DNA of 64,000 nucleotides, taken from Paenibacillus sp. HGH0039. GTDB lineage: Bacteria; Bacillota; Bacilli; Paenibacillales; NBRC-103111. A program made the position numbers and the translations under genes. Below are positions 1 to 8,002 of the stretch, piece after piece. The notes below the pieces were generated by a model. The model was given only the letters and a program-made list of their open reading frames with translations. It was not told the DNA's origin and did no database searches. The stretch spans positions 776,645-840,644 of the forward strand of contig NZ_KE150412.1 of NCBI RefSeq assembly GCF_000411255.1, given 5' to 3'. Position 1 is the first letter of the stretch. Each line of letters begins with the position of its first letter.

Positions 1-86
1 TAAGCGGCTGCGTTAAGCGGCTGCGTTAAGCGGCTGCGTTAAGCGGCTGCGTTAAGCGGCTGCGTTAAGCGGCTGCGTTAAGCGGC
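1..86. repeat. 13-bp tandem repeat array
   Basis: Six perfect head-to-tail copies of TAAGCGGCTGCGT followed by 8 bases of a seventh copy. The array begins at the first base of the window, so its true length is unknown. Because 13 is not a multiple of 3 and the unit contains TAA on the plus strand and a TAA across the junctions on the minus strand, every reading frame is closed and the array cannot encode a repeat protein. Confidence 0.95.
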
Positions 87-91
87 AAACC

Positions 92-133
92 AAAAGAAAG
101 CAGGACCCTGCATGCAGGGTCCTGCTTTCTTTT
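92..133 (-). terminator. Long perfect hairpin terminator
   Basis: Two 21-base arms (92-112 and 113-133) form a perfect inverted repeat with no designed loop. A/T-rich outer ends give a U-tract on either strand. It abuts the stop codon of the membrane glycosyltransferase gene at 134 and separates it from the 13-bp repeat array, so it may also act against transcription from the left. Confidence 0.9.
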
Positions 134-1561
134 TCAGTTCAGCCGGTATATGTCATAGCCGCCCTCTACGGGAATTTTCTCGAACTTCTCGTTAAGATAG
201 CGGCGCAGTTCCCCGGCCTTATCTCCGTCAATCTGCCCTTTGAGCGGAACAAAATAAGCCGCTCCGCCCGCCCGGAAATATTCCAGCTCTTTGACCGGAT
301 CGTCCGGGATGGAATTAAGCACCCTCCAGCCTACCCGGTGACTGGCGTTCAGGAGTGAGGGGTCGTCGGTGCCGACGACAATGAGATCGCCCGGCTTTGT
401 CAGCCGTTCGACCGCCCGGGCCTGCTCCAGAATGACGGTTTTCTCCTTCCCGTAATCGGGATTCATCATAAGGACGCAGGCCCATCCGATTCCCGCAACG
501 ACGACTGCGGCGGGAATCCAGCCGAACCGGAGCTCCGTCAGCCGGCCGATCGTTTTCGCGGCGAGCAAAGCCGCCACCGGAGCAAAGAAGATCAAATAAT
601 AATCGAATTTGATCACCGCCACGATTGTGGCCAGCTCCAGAAGCATCGCCCACCCCCACACGCGGACGGGGATATCCTTCTGCCGGAAGCCGGCAATCAG
701 ACCGGCGGCCGCCAGGGCCAGAAGCGGCCAGGTAAAGGCCTTCGGCAGCTCCCGCAGGAAAAAGTCCCAGGTTTCGGGGGTAAACAGCGCCGTCGCCATT
801 TTCGGGAAAATGTGCTTCGTCGCTATCCCCGATACGAATTGGAATTCCGCTACGGACGAGGCCCAAGCGTAATACAGCGCGGGAAGGCCGAGAGCCAGGG
901 CCGCGAACAGCCACAAGCGCCAGTTCAGGACCATTTTCCCCTTAAACTTCGCCGCCGCCATGAAAAGCATGGGAATGCCGACGAAGACCGTCGGGACCTT
1001 GAGCGAAATCGCCAGCGCCGTAAACAGCGCCGCGGTAAGCACAAAAGCGGTGCCGCCCTTGCGGATCCACACCGTGAACGCATAGAACGCGCCGAGGTAA
1101 AAAAACAGCGATGCCGCTTCCGGCATAATGGCCCGGGAATACGTCACCGCAACCGGTAAGATCCCGTACAGCAAAACCGCGATCCAGGCTGTCCGTTTCG
1201 TATAAAACGTGCGGGCGATCAGGTAGAGAAACCACGCCGAGCCCATAAAAAATGCCAGAGGCACGAGCCTGGCCAGCCAGTACTGGTACCCGAACAGTTT
1301 GTACAAAATCGCAATCAGAAACGGGGTAATCTGAAATTCCAGCTCCACATAATTGGGAAGCGGCCCCTGATAATTGAACTGCGGATAGAAAAGATTAAAT
1401 TTAGTTTCCACAAAATGGCGTGCGATCGATTCCGTATCCGACTGTCTCCATGAATCGATTTCATACGGTGAATTGGTTATGTATGGAATTCTCAGCGCAG
1501 CAATCGCAATAAACAAGAGGGCGGTTATGAGCCACGCAGGAATGCGCGTCTTGTGTTCCAT
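134..1561 (-). CDS. GT-C membrane glycosyltransferase (PMT/ArnT-like)
   Basis: A 475-residue polytopic membrane protein with about ten hydrophobic segments. The first extracytoplasmic loop has the acidic motif EIDSWRQSD (residues about 34-42), in the place of the catalytic acidic residue of PMT/ArnT-type enzymes, which move a sugar from a polyprenyl-phosphate carrier to an acceptor outside the membrane. The start ATG follows TAAGGAGAAGCGC. It is the last gene of a three-gene unit with an SMR-type small transporter and a GT2 polyprenyl-phosphate glycosyltransferase, which fits a make, flip and transfer pathway. The sugar and the acceptor (wall polymer, lipid or protein) cannot be told from sequence. 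Confidence 0.75.
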   Translation of the reverse strand: MEHKTRIPAWLITALLFIAIAALRIPYITNSPYEIDSWRQSDTESIARHFVETKFNLFYPQFNYQGPLPNYVELEFQITPFLIAILYKLFGYQYWLARLVPLAFFMGSAWFLYLIARTFYTKRTAWIAVLLYGILPVAVTYSRAIMPEAASLFFYLGAFYAFTVWIRKGGTAFVLTAALFTALAISLKVPTVFVGIPMLFMAAAKFKGKMVLNWRLWLFAALALGLPALYYAWASSVAEFQFVSGIATKHIFPKMATALFTPETWDFFLRELPKAFTWPLLALAAAGLIAGFRQKDIPVRVWGWAMLLELATIVAVIKFDYYLIFFAPVAALLAAKTIGRLTELRFGWIPAAVVVAGIGWACVLMMNPDYGKEKTVILEQARAVERLTKPGDLIVVGTDDPSLLNASHRVGWRVLNSIPDDPVKELEYFRAGGAAYFVPLKGQIDGDKAGELRRYLNEKFEKIPVEGGYDIYRLN

Positions 1562-1571
1562 GCGCTTCTCC

Positions 1572-1934
1572 TTATTTATTAATGATAATGATTCCGATTA
1601 TAATCACGGCCATACCGACCAGCTTTTGCATCGTAAACGTCTCCTGGAACCAAAGAAACGACATGACGAACACGATCACGTAGCTCAAGCTCATCATCGG
1701 ATACGCATAGCTCAGTTCTACCTTGGTGAGCACCTTGACCCACAGCAGAAAGCTCGTTCCGAATAAAATAAGTCCGATCAGGATTTCGGGAGTTTTGACC
1801 ATCCGGAATACATCCGGAATCAAAGTAGCCGGAGCCAGCGAGAGTTCGCCCAGACGGTTCGCCCCCGCTTTGAGAAGAACTTGCCCGACCGCTCCCATAC
1901 CGACCGATAATAAAATGACCCAAAGTGCGCTCAT
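1572..1934 (-). CDS. SMR/EmrE-like small membrane protein, probable lipid-sugar flippase subunit
   Basis: A 120-residue protein with four hydrophobic helices. The N-terminus has the small-multidrug-resistance/ArnE-type pattern (GAVGQVLLKAGANRLGE, residues about 15-31). It overlaps the upstream GT2 gene by 4 bp (1931-1934, ATGA) and lies 10 bp from the GT-C gene, indicating translational coupling. ArnE/ArnF proteins of this fold flip aminoarabinosyl-undecaprenyl phosphate; by context I infer a similar flippase role here for the lipid-linked sugar made by the GT2 protein. A drug-export role is the alternative but is less likely given the neighbours. Confidence 0.7.
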   Translation of the reverse strand: MSALWVILLSVGMGAVGQVLLKAGANRLGELSLAPATLIPDVFRMVKTPEILIGLILFGTSFLLWVKVLTKVELSYAYPMMSLSYVIVFVMSFLWFQETFTMQKLVGMAVIIIGIIIINK

Positions 1935-2713
1935 ACGGTACCCTTCACTTTCTTTTGCGTCCCCTGCACAGGGGGTTTAACTTTCATCAACAGGCGGAAA
2001 TAGCCCGCAATCGTCCGCTTTACGTTCATTTTGCTGCGGCCGACTTTTAAATGGTATTCCAGCACGAGCGGATACTCCCCCGCTTTAATTCCGATTTTAC
2101 TGAACCGGGCCATCATTTCGGCCATACAATCGAAACCGCTGGTCGTGATCAGTCTTTCTTTGTAAAGGTTCATAGCCTGGTTGAGATATCCGATCCGGTA
2201 TGCGCGAAAACCGCTCGAATAATCGTGCACCCCCTCGATCGGAAAAAACAACTTGAAAAACACCATCGCCCCGCGGCTGTAGAGCCTCCGGAGAAACGAC
2301 AAGCCCAGCTCTTGGCCCCCTCTGGCAAAACGGGACGCCACAACCAGATCCAGCTTGTTCTCCTTCAGTTTCGCGACGAGCGCCGGAATCAGGTTCGGAT
2401 TATGCGTATTGTCCGCGTCCAGCGTCACAAGCACATCGCTCGGCTGGTACTCGCTTGTTACAAATCGGACCAGGGTGTTCATGGCCTCCCCGAGTCCGCG
2501 GTTGCGCTCATGGTCGATAACTTGAAGCCATCCATAGGTTCGGCATGCTTCCTTCAAGACTCCGGCCGTTCCGTCCGAGCTTCCGTCGTTGACCACGACC
2601 ACGCGAAAAGCCTCCCCAAACTGCACCGACAATTGTTCCAGCTTCGGAAGCAGTTTAGGCAAGGCATCCTGTTCGTTGTAGGCCGGGAGGCCCACAATAA
2701 TAGTTTCCTTCAT
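1931..2713 (-). CDS. GT2 glycosyltransferase, polyprenyl-phosphate sugar synthase-like
   Basis: A 260-residue GT-A protein of the DPM1/polyprenyl-phosphate glycosyltransferase type: N-terminal VGLPAYNEQDALP, then VVVNDGSSDGT and VTLDADNTH with the DxD-type nucleotide-sugar site. There is no large C-terminal membrane domain, so it should act on the cytoplasmic face and pass product to the small SMR protein. I start it at ATG 2713, preceded by TGAGGAG at good spacing; an in-frame TTG at 2737 has no ribosome binding site. It is the first gene of the three-gene module. Donor sugar is unknown. Confidence 0.8.
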   Translation of the reverse strand: MKETIIVGLPAYNEQDALPKLLPKLEQLSVQFGEAFRVVVVNDGSSDGTAGVLKEACRTYGWLQVIDHERNRGLGEAMNTLVRFVTSEYQPSDVLVTLDADNTHNPNLIPALVAKLKENKLDLVVASRFARGGQELGLSFLRRLYSRGAMVFFKLFFPIEGVHDYSSGFRAYRIGYLNQAMNLYKERLITTSGFDCMAEMMARFSKIGIKAGEYPLVLEYHLKVGRSKMNVKRTIAGYFRLLMKVKPPVQGTQKKVKGTV

Positions 2714-2963
2714 AAACGATAACTCCTCAGGCAACAAAAATTAGGTCTTCTCTATGATTACAGGCACATCAGCAACATTTACCCAAATAAGCACGGCTTG
2801 AAACAGGCTTTCAGTCATAGACGTAATGCGGGAAGGAAGGTTGCACTTTCGGGCATTCTTTCCCTCATTATAACCTTAACCGCCCCATTCCGGTCACCCA
2901 ATTATTAGAATACCTTAATAGTTTTTACATCTTGTTTTGCTTCTTTACTCTCTTGCGGAAACT
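2714..2963 (-). promoter_or_regulatory. Leader and promoter region of the glycosylation module
   Basis: A gene-free stretch of about 290 bp between the glycosylation module and the copper-storage gene. Only a TATAAT-like -10 on the minus strand (2867-2872) stands out; no good -35 is at the right distance. That would give a leader of roughly 150 nt. I see no riboswitch-like structure or small gene. Confidence 0.35.
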
Positions 2964-2994
2964 AAAAAAAGAACCCATGCGGGGTTCCCTTTTT
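2964..2994 (-). terminator. Terminator after copper-storage gene
   Basis: GAACCC (2971-2976) pairs with GGGTTC (2982-2987) across a 5-nt loop, and seven A residues at 2964-2970 give a U-tract in the minus-strand transcript. It lies just after the stop codon at 3003. Confidence 0.8.
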
Positions 2995-3002
2995 AAACTG
3001 TC

Positions 3003-3356
3003 TTAAGCAGCCATTCTGCGGCAAGCTTCCGCGCAGGAGCGGCATACTTTGGCGCACTCTTGGCAGTGCTCATGTTCATGTTCCGCACATTCTTTGGCAC
3101 AAATTTCGCAAACCGTCGCGCATAGATTGCAAATTTCCACAATGAACGGGCTTTGACGGGTCATGGCCGATGCGGCATAAGTACAAATGTCCGCGCATTC
3201 ACGGGTCAGCCTGATGCATGCGGCCATATGGGAAGCGTGGTCTTCCTTCAGACAAGCATCGAAACAATAATTGCACGTTTTGATACAATTTATACATTCT
3301 TCGATACAGCGTTGAATTTCTTCGTTAACGCCTTCATGGGTCATATCATAGGGCAT
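3003..3356 (-). CDS. Cys-rich four-helix-bundle copper storage protein (Csp3/YhjQ-like, DUF326)
   Basis: A 117-residue protein with 19 cysteines, mostly in CxxxC and CxxC spacings along predicted helices (RCIEECINC near residue 16; CNLCATVCEIC near 91; CQECAKVCRSC near 107), plus an HEHEH stretch near 98-102. This is the layout of cytosolic Csp3 proteins such as Bacillus YhjQ, which line the core of a four-helix bundle with Cys thiolates to store many Cu(I) ions. No signal peptide is present, so it should be cytosolic. The start ATG has AGGAGGATATAACC upstream. No copper pump or CsoR regulator is adjacent. Metal identity is inferred from the family. Confidence 0.85.
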   Translation of the reverse strand: MPYDMTHEGVNEEIQRCIEECINCIKTCNYCFDACLKEDHASHMAACIRLTRECADICTYAASAMTRQSPFIVEICNLCATVCEICAKECAEHEHEHCQECAKVCRSCAEACRRMAA

Positions 3357-3444
3357 GGTTATATCCTCCTTTGTCTCTAGCTGCTGCTATACGGATATTA
3401 ACCTTATTTAGTGAATTTGACCCAAGCCATGCTTCCTGTTTGTC

Positions 3445-4230
3445 TTAACGGGTTACCCAATACGCGCTTCCGTCGTCGTGGCGCTTCATAAAACCGTATT
3501 CGATAAGATACCTGCGTATGGTCACGTAATCGTGCCACGCTTCTTTCAGAACCTCGTTCACTTCTTTTTCCGTGTACTTCCGGTCCGCTTCAAATCTTGT
3601 TGCCAGCTGCCGCAAGATAGCGATCTTCCGCTTCTCTTTTTTCGGAAATTTGTTGAGCGGCCCGTCTATCCCTTCCGAAAAATACAGCTTCAAAAACTGT
3701 TCGTTCTCCTGCTCCGTAATCGCGAATCTTTCATCAAGCACCGTAGCGCTTTTCGGAACGGCAATAAAGGAGGGCGCTTTACCGGCATCCGGCCGCTGAT
3801 CCAAGAGCCCCATAAGCGCCAAATACACTTTAGCCTGCTTCTCCCGCTCCCTCATCGTAAACCGGTGATTACGGATGGTTGAGGTGCTTCCTCCGCCAAG
3901 TTCTCCCACAATCTCTTTGTCGGACAAGCCGTCGTGAAAAAAACCGAGCAGCTGCTTCTGCAGATCCGTCAGCCCCGTCAGTTTCTTATTCAAGTTGAGC
4001 AGGTAATGAAACATGGACCCATGCTCGGCGGCGATATGCCGGGACGCAAACTTTTCGGCTTCGTAAAACGTCTCGTCTTCGCGGTAAATGATCCCTTTAG
4101 TGAACGATTTCCCGCAAACCAGACACACATAAGCATCTTCCTGATCCGAGAAAATGTATCCCCGTTTGATTTCATCCGTCGACGCATTCCAAAAAAGCTC
4201 TGAGACATCTTTCAAATCAAACACCTTCAA
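3445..4230 (-). CDS. DUF2087 transcriptional regulator with zinc-finger-like N-terminus
   Basis: A 261-residue protein with three parts: an N-terminal C36-x2-C39...H65-x4-H70 pattern that could bind zinc; a LuxR/sigma-4-like helix-turn-helix region (LTDLQKQLLGFFHDGLSDKE, about 86-105); and a C-terminal DUF2087 domain (about 185-258) ending in a winged-helix-like RRYLIEYGFMKR segment. This architecture is typical of Paenibacillus and Bacillus regulators of unknown target. The start is the TTG at 4230; TTG 4215 with AAGGTG upstream is an alternative. It has its own promoter overlapped by a palindrome, which suggests autoregulation. Effector and regulon are unknown. Confidence 0.7.
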   Translation of the reverse strand: MKVFDLKDVSELFWNASTDEIKRGYIFSDQEDAYVCLVCGKSFTKGIIYREDETFYEAEKFASRHIAAEHGSMFHYLLNLNKKLTGLTDLQKQLLGFFHDGLSDKEIVGELGGGSTSTIRNHRFTMREREKQAKVYLALMGLLDQRPDAGKAPSFIAVPKSATVLDERFAITEQENEQFLKLYFSEGIDGPLNKFPKKEKRKIAILRQLATRFEADRKYTEKEVNEVLKEAWHDYVTIRRYLIEYGFMKRHDDGSAYWVTR

Positions 4231-4250
4231 TCTTCGTCTGTATTTATATA

Positions 4251-4282
4251 AACAATTTATAAGATTGTTTGTTTTTTGTCAA
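4251..4282 (-). promoter_or_regulatory. SigA promoter of DUF2087 regulator with palindromic operator candidate
   Basis: On the minus strand TTGACA (4277-4282) is followed after 17 bp by TAAATT (4254-4259). The palindrome AACAAT-N7-ATTGTT at 4251-4269 covers the -10, the usual place for a repressor operator. Confidence 0.6.
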
Positions 4283-4306
4283 CTAACCATTAAAGGAATG
4301 TACGGC

Positions 4307-4336
4307 AAAAAAGCCGCTCCCGCAACCGGAAACGGC
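4307..4336 (-). terminator. Terminator after ymcA
   Basis: A 10-bp stem (4313-4322 with 4327-4336, two G-U pairs) with loop CAAC, followed on the minus strand by six T residues (A at 4307-4312). Confidence 0.9.
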
Positions 4337-4356
4337 CTTTCTGTATTAGGGACATT

Positions 4357-4773
4357 TTATTCGCTGCAGCTGGAAGGCGGTTGTGCCGAACCGGACTCCA
4401 CCGTGATTTTGTCCGCGATAGTATCCCGGATCACGCCCATAACGAGTTGAAGCAGGTAGTTAATATCCGCCTGGGATTGCTGAAATTCACTGACGATCGG
4501 AATATTGTCCAGCTCATCCTGCAGGTCCTCGATTTCCTTCTCGATCTTTTTGACCATAATCTCGTTGTCGAATTTCTCAAAAGCGACAATTTCTTTTTGC
4601 TTTTTCTTCATGGCTTGAATCAGAGACTGAATGTGCTCGTTCTGGTTGATCTGTTTTTCGGCCTGTTGAAAAAACTGCACCTCGGAAGAGGTGGTAAGAA
4701 GCTCCGCCAGTTCTTTCGTTTTCGCCAAAATATCTTCTCTTACGATCATTTCGGTATTCGTGTAATGCTCCAT
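4357..4773 (-). CDS. ymcA: YmcA/RicA family protein, RNase Y-associated regulator
   Basis: A 138-residue, mostly helical YmcA/YlbF-family (Com_YlbF) protein. In B. subtilis RicA/YmcA joins YlbF and YaaT in the Y-complex, which steers RNase Y cleavage and is needed for competence, biofilm formation and sporulation. The C-terminal SSCSE keeps a conserved Cys resembling the end of the B. subtilis protein; the complex is reported to hold Fe-S clusters. I use ATG 4773 with GGAG eight bases upstream; a GTG at 4782 sits on the ribosome binding site itself. It lies 33 bp downstream of miaB, as in Bacillus, and rny itself is 8 kb upstream in this window. Confidence 0.85.
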   Translation of the reverse strand: MEHYTNTEMIVREDILAKTKELAELLTTSSEVQFFQQAEKQINQNEHIQSLIQAMKKKQKEIVAFEKFDNEIMVKKIEKEIEDLQDELDNIPIVSEFQQSQADINYLLQLVMGVIRDTIADKITVESGSAQPPSSCSE

Positions 4774-4805
4774 CCTGCACACTCCGCTTCTTCATTATGG
4801 CGTTC

Positions 4806-6290
4806 TTAGCTTAACATTTGCAGAGGCTCCGCGACAAGCTCGCCTTTTACCAGCCAGGTTTGCGGTTCCGTCACGCGTACATGGGCGAAAGATCCGATGA
4901 GATTCTTGGATCCTCTAAAAAGAACGAGCTTATTCGTCCGGGTCCGTCCGGAAAGGACCTCCGAATTCTTCTTGCTCTCTCCCTCAACAAGAACTTCGAC
5001 CACTTCACCGCGAAGCTTCTCGTTACTCTCCTTACTGAAAGCTCCGAGCACCTCATTGAGCCGGTACAGACGTTCTTTCTTCACGTCCTCGGGAACGTTG
5101 TCCTCCATTGCGGCAGCCGGCGTTCCTTCACGAGGGGAATAAATGAAAGAATAGGCAAAATCGAACCGGACTTCCTTGACGAGAGACAACGTCTCTTCAA
5201 ACTGCTCATCCGTTTCTCCCGGGAAACCGACGATAATATCCGTGCTGAGCACCACGTCGGGTATAGCCGTCTTGATTTTGCGCACAAGATCCAGATACAG
5301 CTCACGGCTGTATTTGCGGCTCATTCTTTTCAGCACTTCCGTGCTTCCCGATTGGACCGGCAGATGGATATGCTCCATCAAATTGCCTTTGTGCGCGAGC
5401 ACCTCGACCAGATGATCGTCAAAGTCACGCGGGTGCGAAGTCGTGAACCGGATTCTCGGCACATCAATTTTACGCATATCTGCCATCAGATCACCGAAGG
5501 AATACGAGATATCCTCGAAATCTTTGCCGTAAGCATTGACGTTCTGTCCGAGCAGCGTAATTTCCTTAAAACCTTGACGGGCCAGATCTCGCACCTCCGC
5601 CAATACGTCCTCCGGACGGCGGCTCCGCTCCTTGCCGCGGGTGTACGGCACGATACAGTACGTGCAGAACTTGTCGCAGCCGTACATAATGTTGACCCAG
5701 GCGCGCATGCCTTCCCGCTTCTTGGGCAGGTTCTCGATAATGTCGCCTTCTTTGGACCACACTTCCACGACCATTTCCTTGCTTAAATAAGCATCCTGCA
5801 GAAGGGCCGGAAGCCGATGAATGTTGTGGGTGCCGAATATGAGATCGACATGCCCGTGTTTTTGTAAGATCCGCTTAACGACGCCTTCCTCTTGCGACAT
5901 GCAGCCGCAGACTCCGAGCACCAGATTCGGCTTCTCCAGTTTGAGGTGCTTCAGATGCCCCAGTTCGCCGAACACTTTATCCTCCGCGTTCTCCCGGATC
6001 GCGCAGGTGTTCAGAAGGATCACATCCGCTTCCTGCTTCTCTTCCGTTGAGGTATAGCCCAGCTCCTCGAGCATGCCTTTCATCGTTTCGGTATCATGTT
6101 CGTTCATTTGACAGCCGTACGTGCGGATCATGTACCGCTTGCCTTGGCCAAACTCCTTCATCTCTTCCGGAATGTTGAAATCATACAGCACTTCAATGTT
6201 TTCCTTGCCGCGTTTTTTCGCATCCTTATAAGAAGGAGGTTGAAAATAGATCGAAAAATCCTTATCGGATTTAGCGGTTTTCACCGTCAT
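4806..6290 (-). CDS. miaB: tRNA-2-methylthio-N6-dimethylallyladenosine synthase MiaB
   Basis: A 494-residue radical-SAM methylthiotransferase that adds the 2-methylthio group to i6A37 in tRNAs. The N-terminal methylthiotransferase domain has cluster cysteines C60 ([10 protein letters not shown]), C96 ([12 protein letters not shown]) and C130 (CGC). The radical-SAM cluster motif is C205-x3-C209-x2-C212 ([13 protein letters not shown]). A TRAM domain occupies about the last 70 residues. The extra N-terminal 50 residues are normal for Bacillus-type MiaB. The start ATG follows GGGAGGAATGGCGAA. It has its own extended -10 promoter. A paralogue, rimO, lies at 18375-19703. Confidence 0.97.
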   Translation of the reverse strand: MTVKTAKSDKDFSIYFQPPSYKDAKKRGKENIEVLYDFNIPEEMKEFGQGKRYMIRTYGCQMNEHDTETMKGMLEELGYTSTEEKQEADVILLNTCAIRENAEDKVFGELGHLKHLKLEKPNLVLGVCGCMSQEEGVVKRILQKHGHVDLIFGTHNIHRLPALLQDAYLSKEMVVEVWSKEGDIIENLPKKREGMRAWVNIMYGCDKFCTYCIVPYTRGKERSRRPEDVLAEVRDLARQGFKEITLLGQNVNAYGKDFEDISYSFGDLMADMRKIDVPRIRFTTSHPRDFDDHLVEVLAHKGNLMEHIHLPVQSGSTEVLKRMSRKYSRELYLDLVRKIKTAIPDVVLSTDIIVGFPGETDEQFEETLSLVKEVRFDFAYSFIYSPREGTPAAAMEDNVPEDVKKERLYRLNEVLGAFSKESNEKLRGEVVEVLVEGESKKNSEVLSGRTRTNKLVLFRGSKNLIGSFAHVRVTEPQTWLVKGELVAEPLQMLS

Positions 6291-6334
6291 TTCGCCATTC
6301 CTCCCGAATATTCCATGCTAGACTCATAAATCTG

Positions 6335-6343
6335 ATTATACCA
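6335..6343 (-). promoter_or_regulatory. Extended -10 promoter of miaB
   Basis: TGG-TATAAT on the minus strand (-10 at 6335-6340). No convincing -35 is seen 17 bp upstream, consistent with an extended -10 type. The transcript would start about 40 nt before miaB. Confidence 0.6.
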
Positions 6344-6357
6344 TGCCTGGTCTCCGG

Positions 6358-6408
6358 ACAAAAGAAGAAAGAGCCGGGCCGAGGAAATCAGCTCCTCGTA
6401 CCCGGCTC
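6358..6408 (-). terminator. Terminator after pduL
   Basis: A long stem pairs 6371-6385 with 6393-6408 (one bulged base), followed on the minus strand by TTTCTTCTTTT. Confidence 0.9.
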
Positions 6409-6444
6409 CCTGCGTGCATGGGACAACTTGTCCCGGCCCGCTTC

Positions 6445-7014
6445 CTAATCTACAATAATTCCGACATCGCCGGTTTTAAGCCCTGCGGCGTTGCCTTCAT
6501 CCGTATCGATATGCATATCCAAGGCGAACTGGTCCGACACACGGGCAATAACATCCTCGAAAATGACGGGACGATCCGTCCCCACGCGGACACGCAGGCG
6601 CTGTTTGTCCTCGATGCCCCATTTCTTCGCATCCTCCGTATGAAAATGGATGTGGCGGGCCGCAACGATCACGCCCTCTTCCAGCTCCACTTCGCCCTTG
6701 GGACCGACAATCTTGATTCCCGGCGTCCCTTCAATATTTCCGGATTCGCGTACCGGCGGATTAACGCCGAGTGCAAAAGCATCCGTGCGCGATATTTCCA
6801 GCTGGGAAATATTCCGAGCCGGCCCAAGGATGCGGACCTTGTCAAACCGGCCTTTGGGACCGACGACCGCTACGGTTTCGCCCGCGGCGAATTGTCCCGG
6901 CTGGGACAGGTCCTTCAGAACAGTCAGCTCATAGCCCTCGCCGAACAGGCGGGTAATGTGCTCCGGCTTCAAATGAATGTGACGGGCGGAAATCCCGATA
7001 GGTATTTGTTTCAT
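6445..7014 (-). CDS. pduL: Phosphate propanoyltransferase, PduL family
   Basis: A 189-residue PduL-type phosphotransacylase, which swaps CoA and phosphate on propionyl- or acetyl-CoA. Two His motifs expected to bind the zinc ions are present (RHIHL at 11-15 and AARHIHFH in the second half). I start at ATG 7014 because family members begin with MKxIPIGISARHIHL; the in-frame ATG at 7041 would add nine unrelated residues. There is no N-terminal encapsulation peptide and no microcompartment shell gene nearby, so a free cytosolic enzyme is likely, perhaps serving acetate or propionate metabolism. It follows the korAB genes but after a strong terminator. Confidence 0.9.
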   Translation of the reverse strand: MKQIPIGISARHIHLKPEHITRLFGEGYELTVLKDLSQPGQFAAGETVAVVGPKGRFDKVRILGPARNISQLEISRTDAFALGVNPPVRESGNIEGTPGIKIVGPKGEVELEEGVIVAARHIHFHTEDAKKWGIEDKQRLRVRVGTDRPVIFEDVIARVSDQFALDMHIDTDEGNAAGLKTGDVGIIVD

Positions 7015-7091
7015 TGTGTCTTCATCCCTTCCTGTGTCCATTCTCTGTCTCTATAGCAGGTTCTCCCCCTCAGTTTAACCTCTACGCGGAG

Positions 7092-7122
7092 AAAAAAAAA
7101 GCGCGCAGAGTACTCTGCGCGC
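7092..7122 (-). terminator. Terminator after korAB
   Basis: A perfect 22-bp palindrome (7101-7111 with 7112-7122, GCGCGCAGAGT arm) followed on the minus strand by nine T residues (A at 7092-7100). Confidence 0.93.
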
Positions 7123-7135
7123 CTTTCTGTATGGC

Positions 7136-8002
7136 TTATTTGAATTCTGCAACCAATTTGTCAAAATCAGCTTGGTTCAGCTTCATATCCTGCTTGGCAA
7201 GACCTTCTGCTTTGAAGCCTGTAACGAGGTTCTCGTAGCTCGGCTTCGTTTTGTTCTGATAAATAATACCGGTCAGCATACCGTCGGTTTCCATCAGCTT
7301 CGTCATAGCCTGGATCCGGTTGCTCGGATCGTAATCCGGGATCGTCTCCAGATCCACGATATTCTCCTTGAACCAGTCGTACGTGTTCACTTTGTTGAAC
7401 GTGACGCACGGGCTGAATACGTTAATCAGCGAGAAGCCCTGGTGCTTGATGCCTTCTTCGATGATGTGTGTCAGCTGCTTCAAGTTGCTGGAGAAAGACT
7501 GCGCCACGAAAGTCGCGCCGGCAGCAAGCGCCATCTCAAGAGGCGCCAGAGGCGTTTCGATGGAGCCGCTCGGCGTACTCTTCGTTTTGAAGCCTTCGCC
7601 GCTTCTCGGAGACGTCTGGCCTTTAGTCAGGCCGTAAATCTGGTTGTCCATGACGATATAAGTCATGTCGATGTTGCGGCGGATCGCATGGACCGTATGA
7701 GCCATACCGATCGCGAATCCGTCGCCGTCGCCCCCGGAAGCCAGGACGGTCAGCTCGCGGTTCGCCATTTTAAGCCCTTGGGCAATAGGTAGGGAACGGC
7801 CGTGAATTCCGTGGAAGCCGTAGCAGTTCACATAGCCGGAGATACGGCCGGAACAGCCGATACCGGATACGATCGCAAGCTGCTCCGGTTCCAGTCCCAC
7901 GTTCGCGGCAGCGCGCTGAATGGAGGCCTGAACGGAGAAATCTCCGCAGCCCGGGCACCAGTTAGGCTTTACATTGTTGCGGAAATCTTTTAACGTTGCC
8001 AT
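7136..8002 (-). CDS. korB: 2-oxoacid:ferredoxin oxidoreductase subunit beta (KorB)
   Basis: A 288-residue thiamine-diphosphate subunit of the two-subunit 2-oxoglutarate/2-oxoacid ferredoxin oxidoreductase. NWCPGCGDFS near residue 15 holds the conserved Cys pair; GDGDGFAIG (about 94-102) is the TPP/Mg binding GDG motif. The chosen start is ATG 8002, with AAGGAG 11 bases upstream inside korA; this gives a 13-bp overlap with korA and the usual family length. With KorA it oxidatively decarboxylates 2-oxoglutarate (or another 2-oxoacid) to the acyl-CoA with reduction of ferredoxin. Substrate choice is by family only. Confidence 0.93.
   Translation of the reverse strand: MATLKDFRNNVKPNWCPGCGDFSVQASIQRAAANVGLEPEQLAIVSGIGCSGRISGYVNCYGFHGIHGRSLPIAQGLKMANRELTVLASGGDGDGFAIGMAHTVHAIRRNIDMTYIVMDNQIYGLTKGQTSPRSGEGFKTKSTPSGSIETPLAPLEMALAAGATFVAQSFSSNLKQLTHIIEEGIKHQGFSLINVFSPCVTFNKVNTYDWFKENIVDLETIPDYDPSNRIQAMTKLMETDGMLTGIIYQNKTKPSYENLVTGFKAEGLAKQDMKLNQADFDKLVAEFK

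Noticed and set aside
7990-8002. A frameshift between korA and korB
   Set aside because: The 13-bp overlap is a normal coupled arrangement, with the korB ribosome binding site inside korA and both proteins full length.
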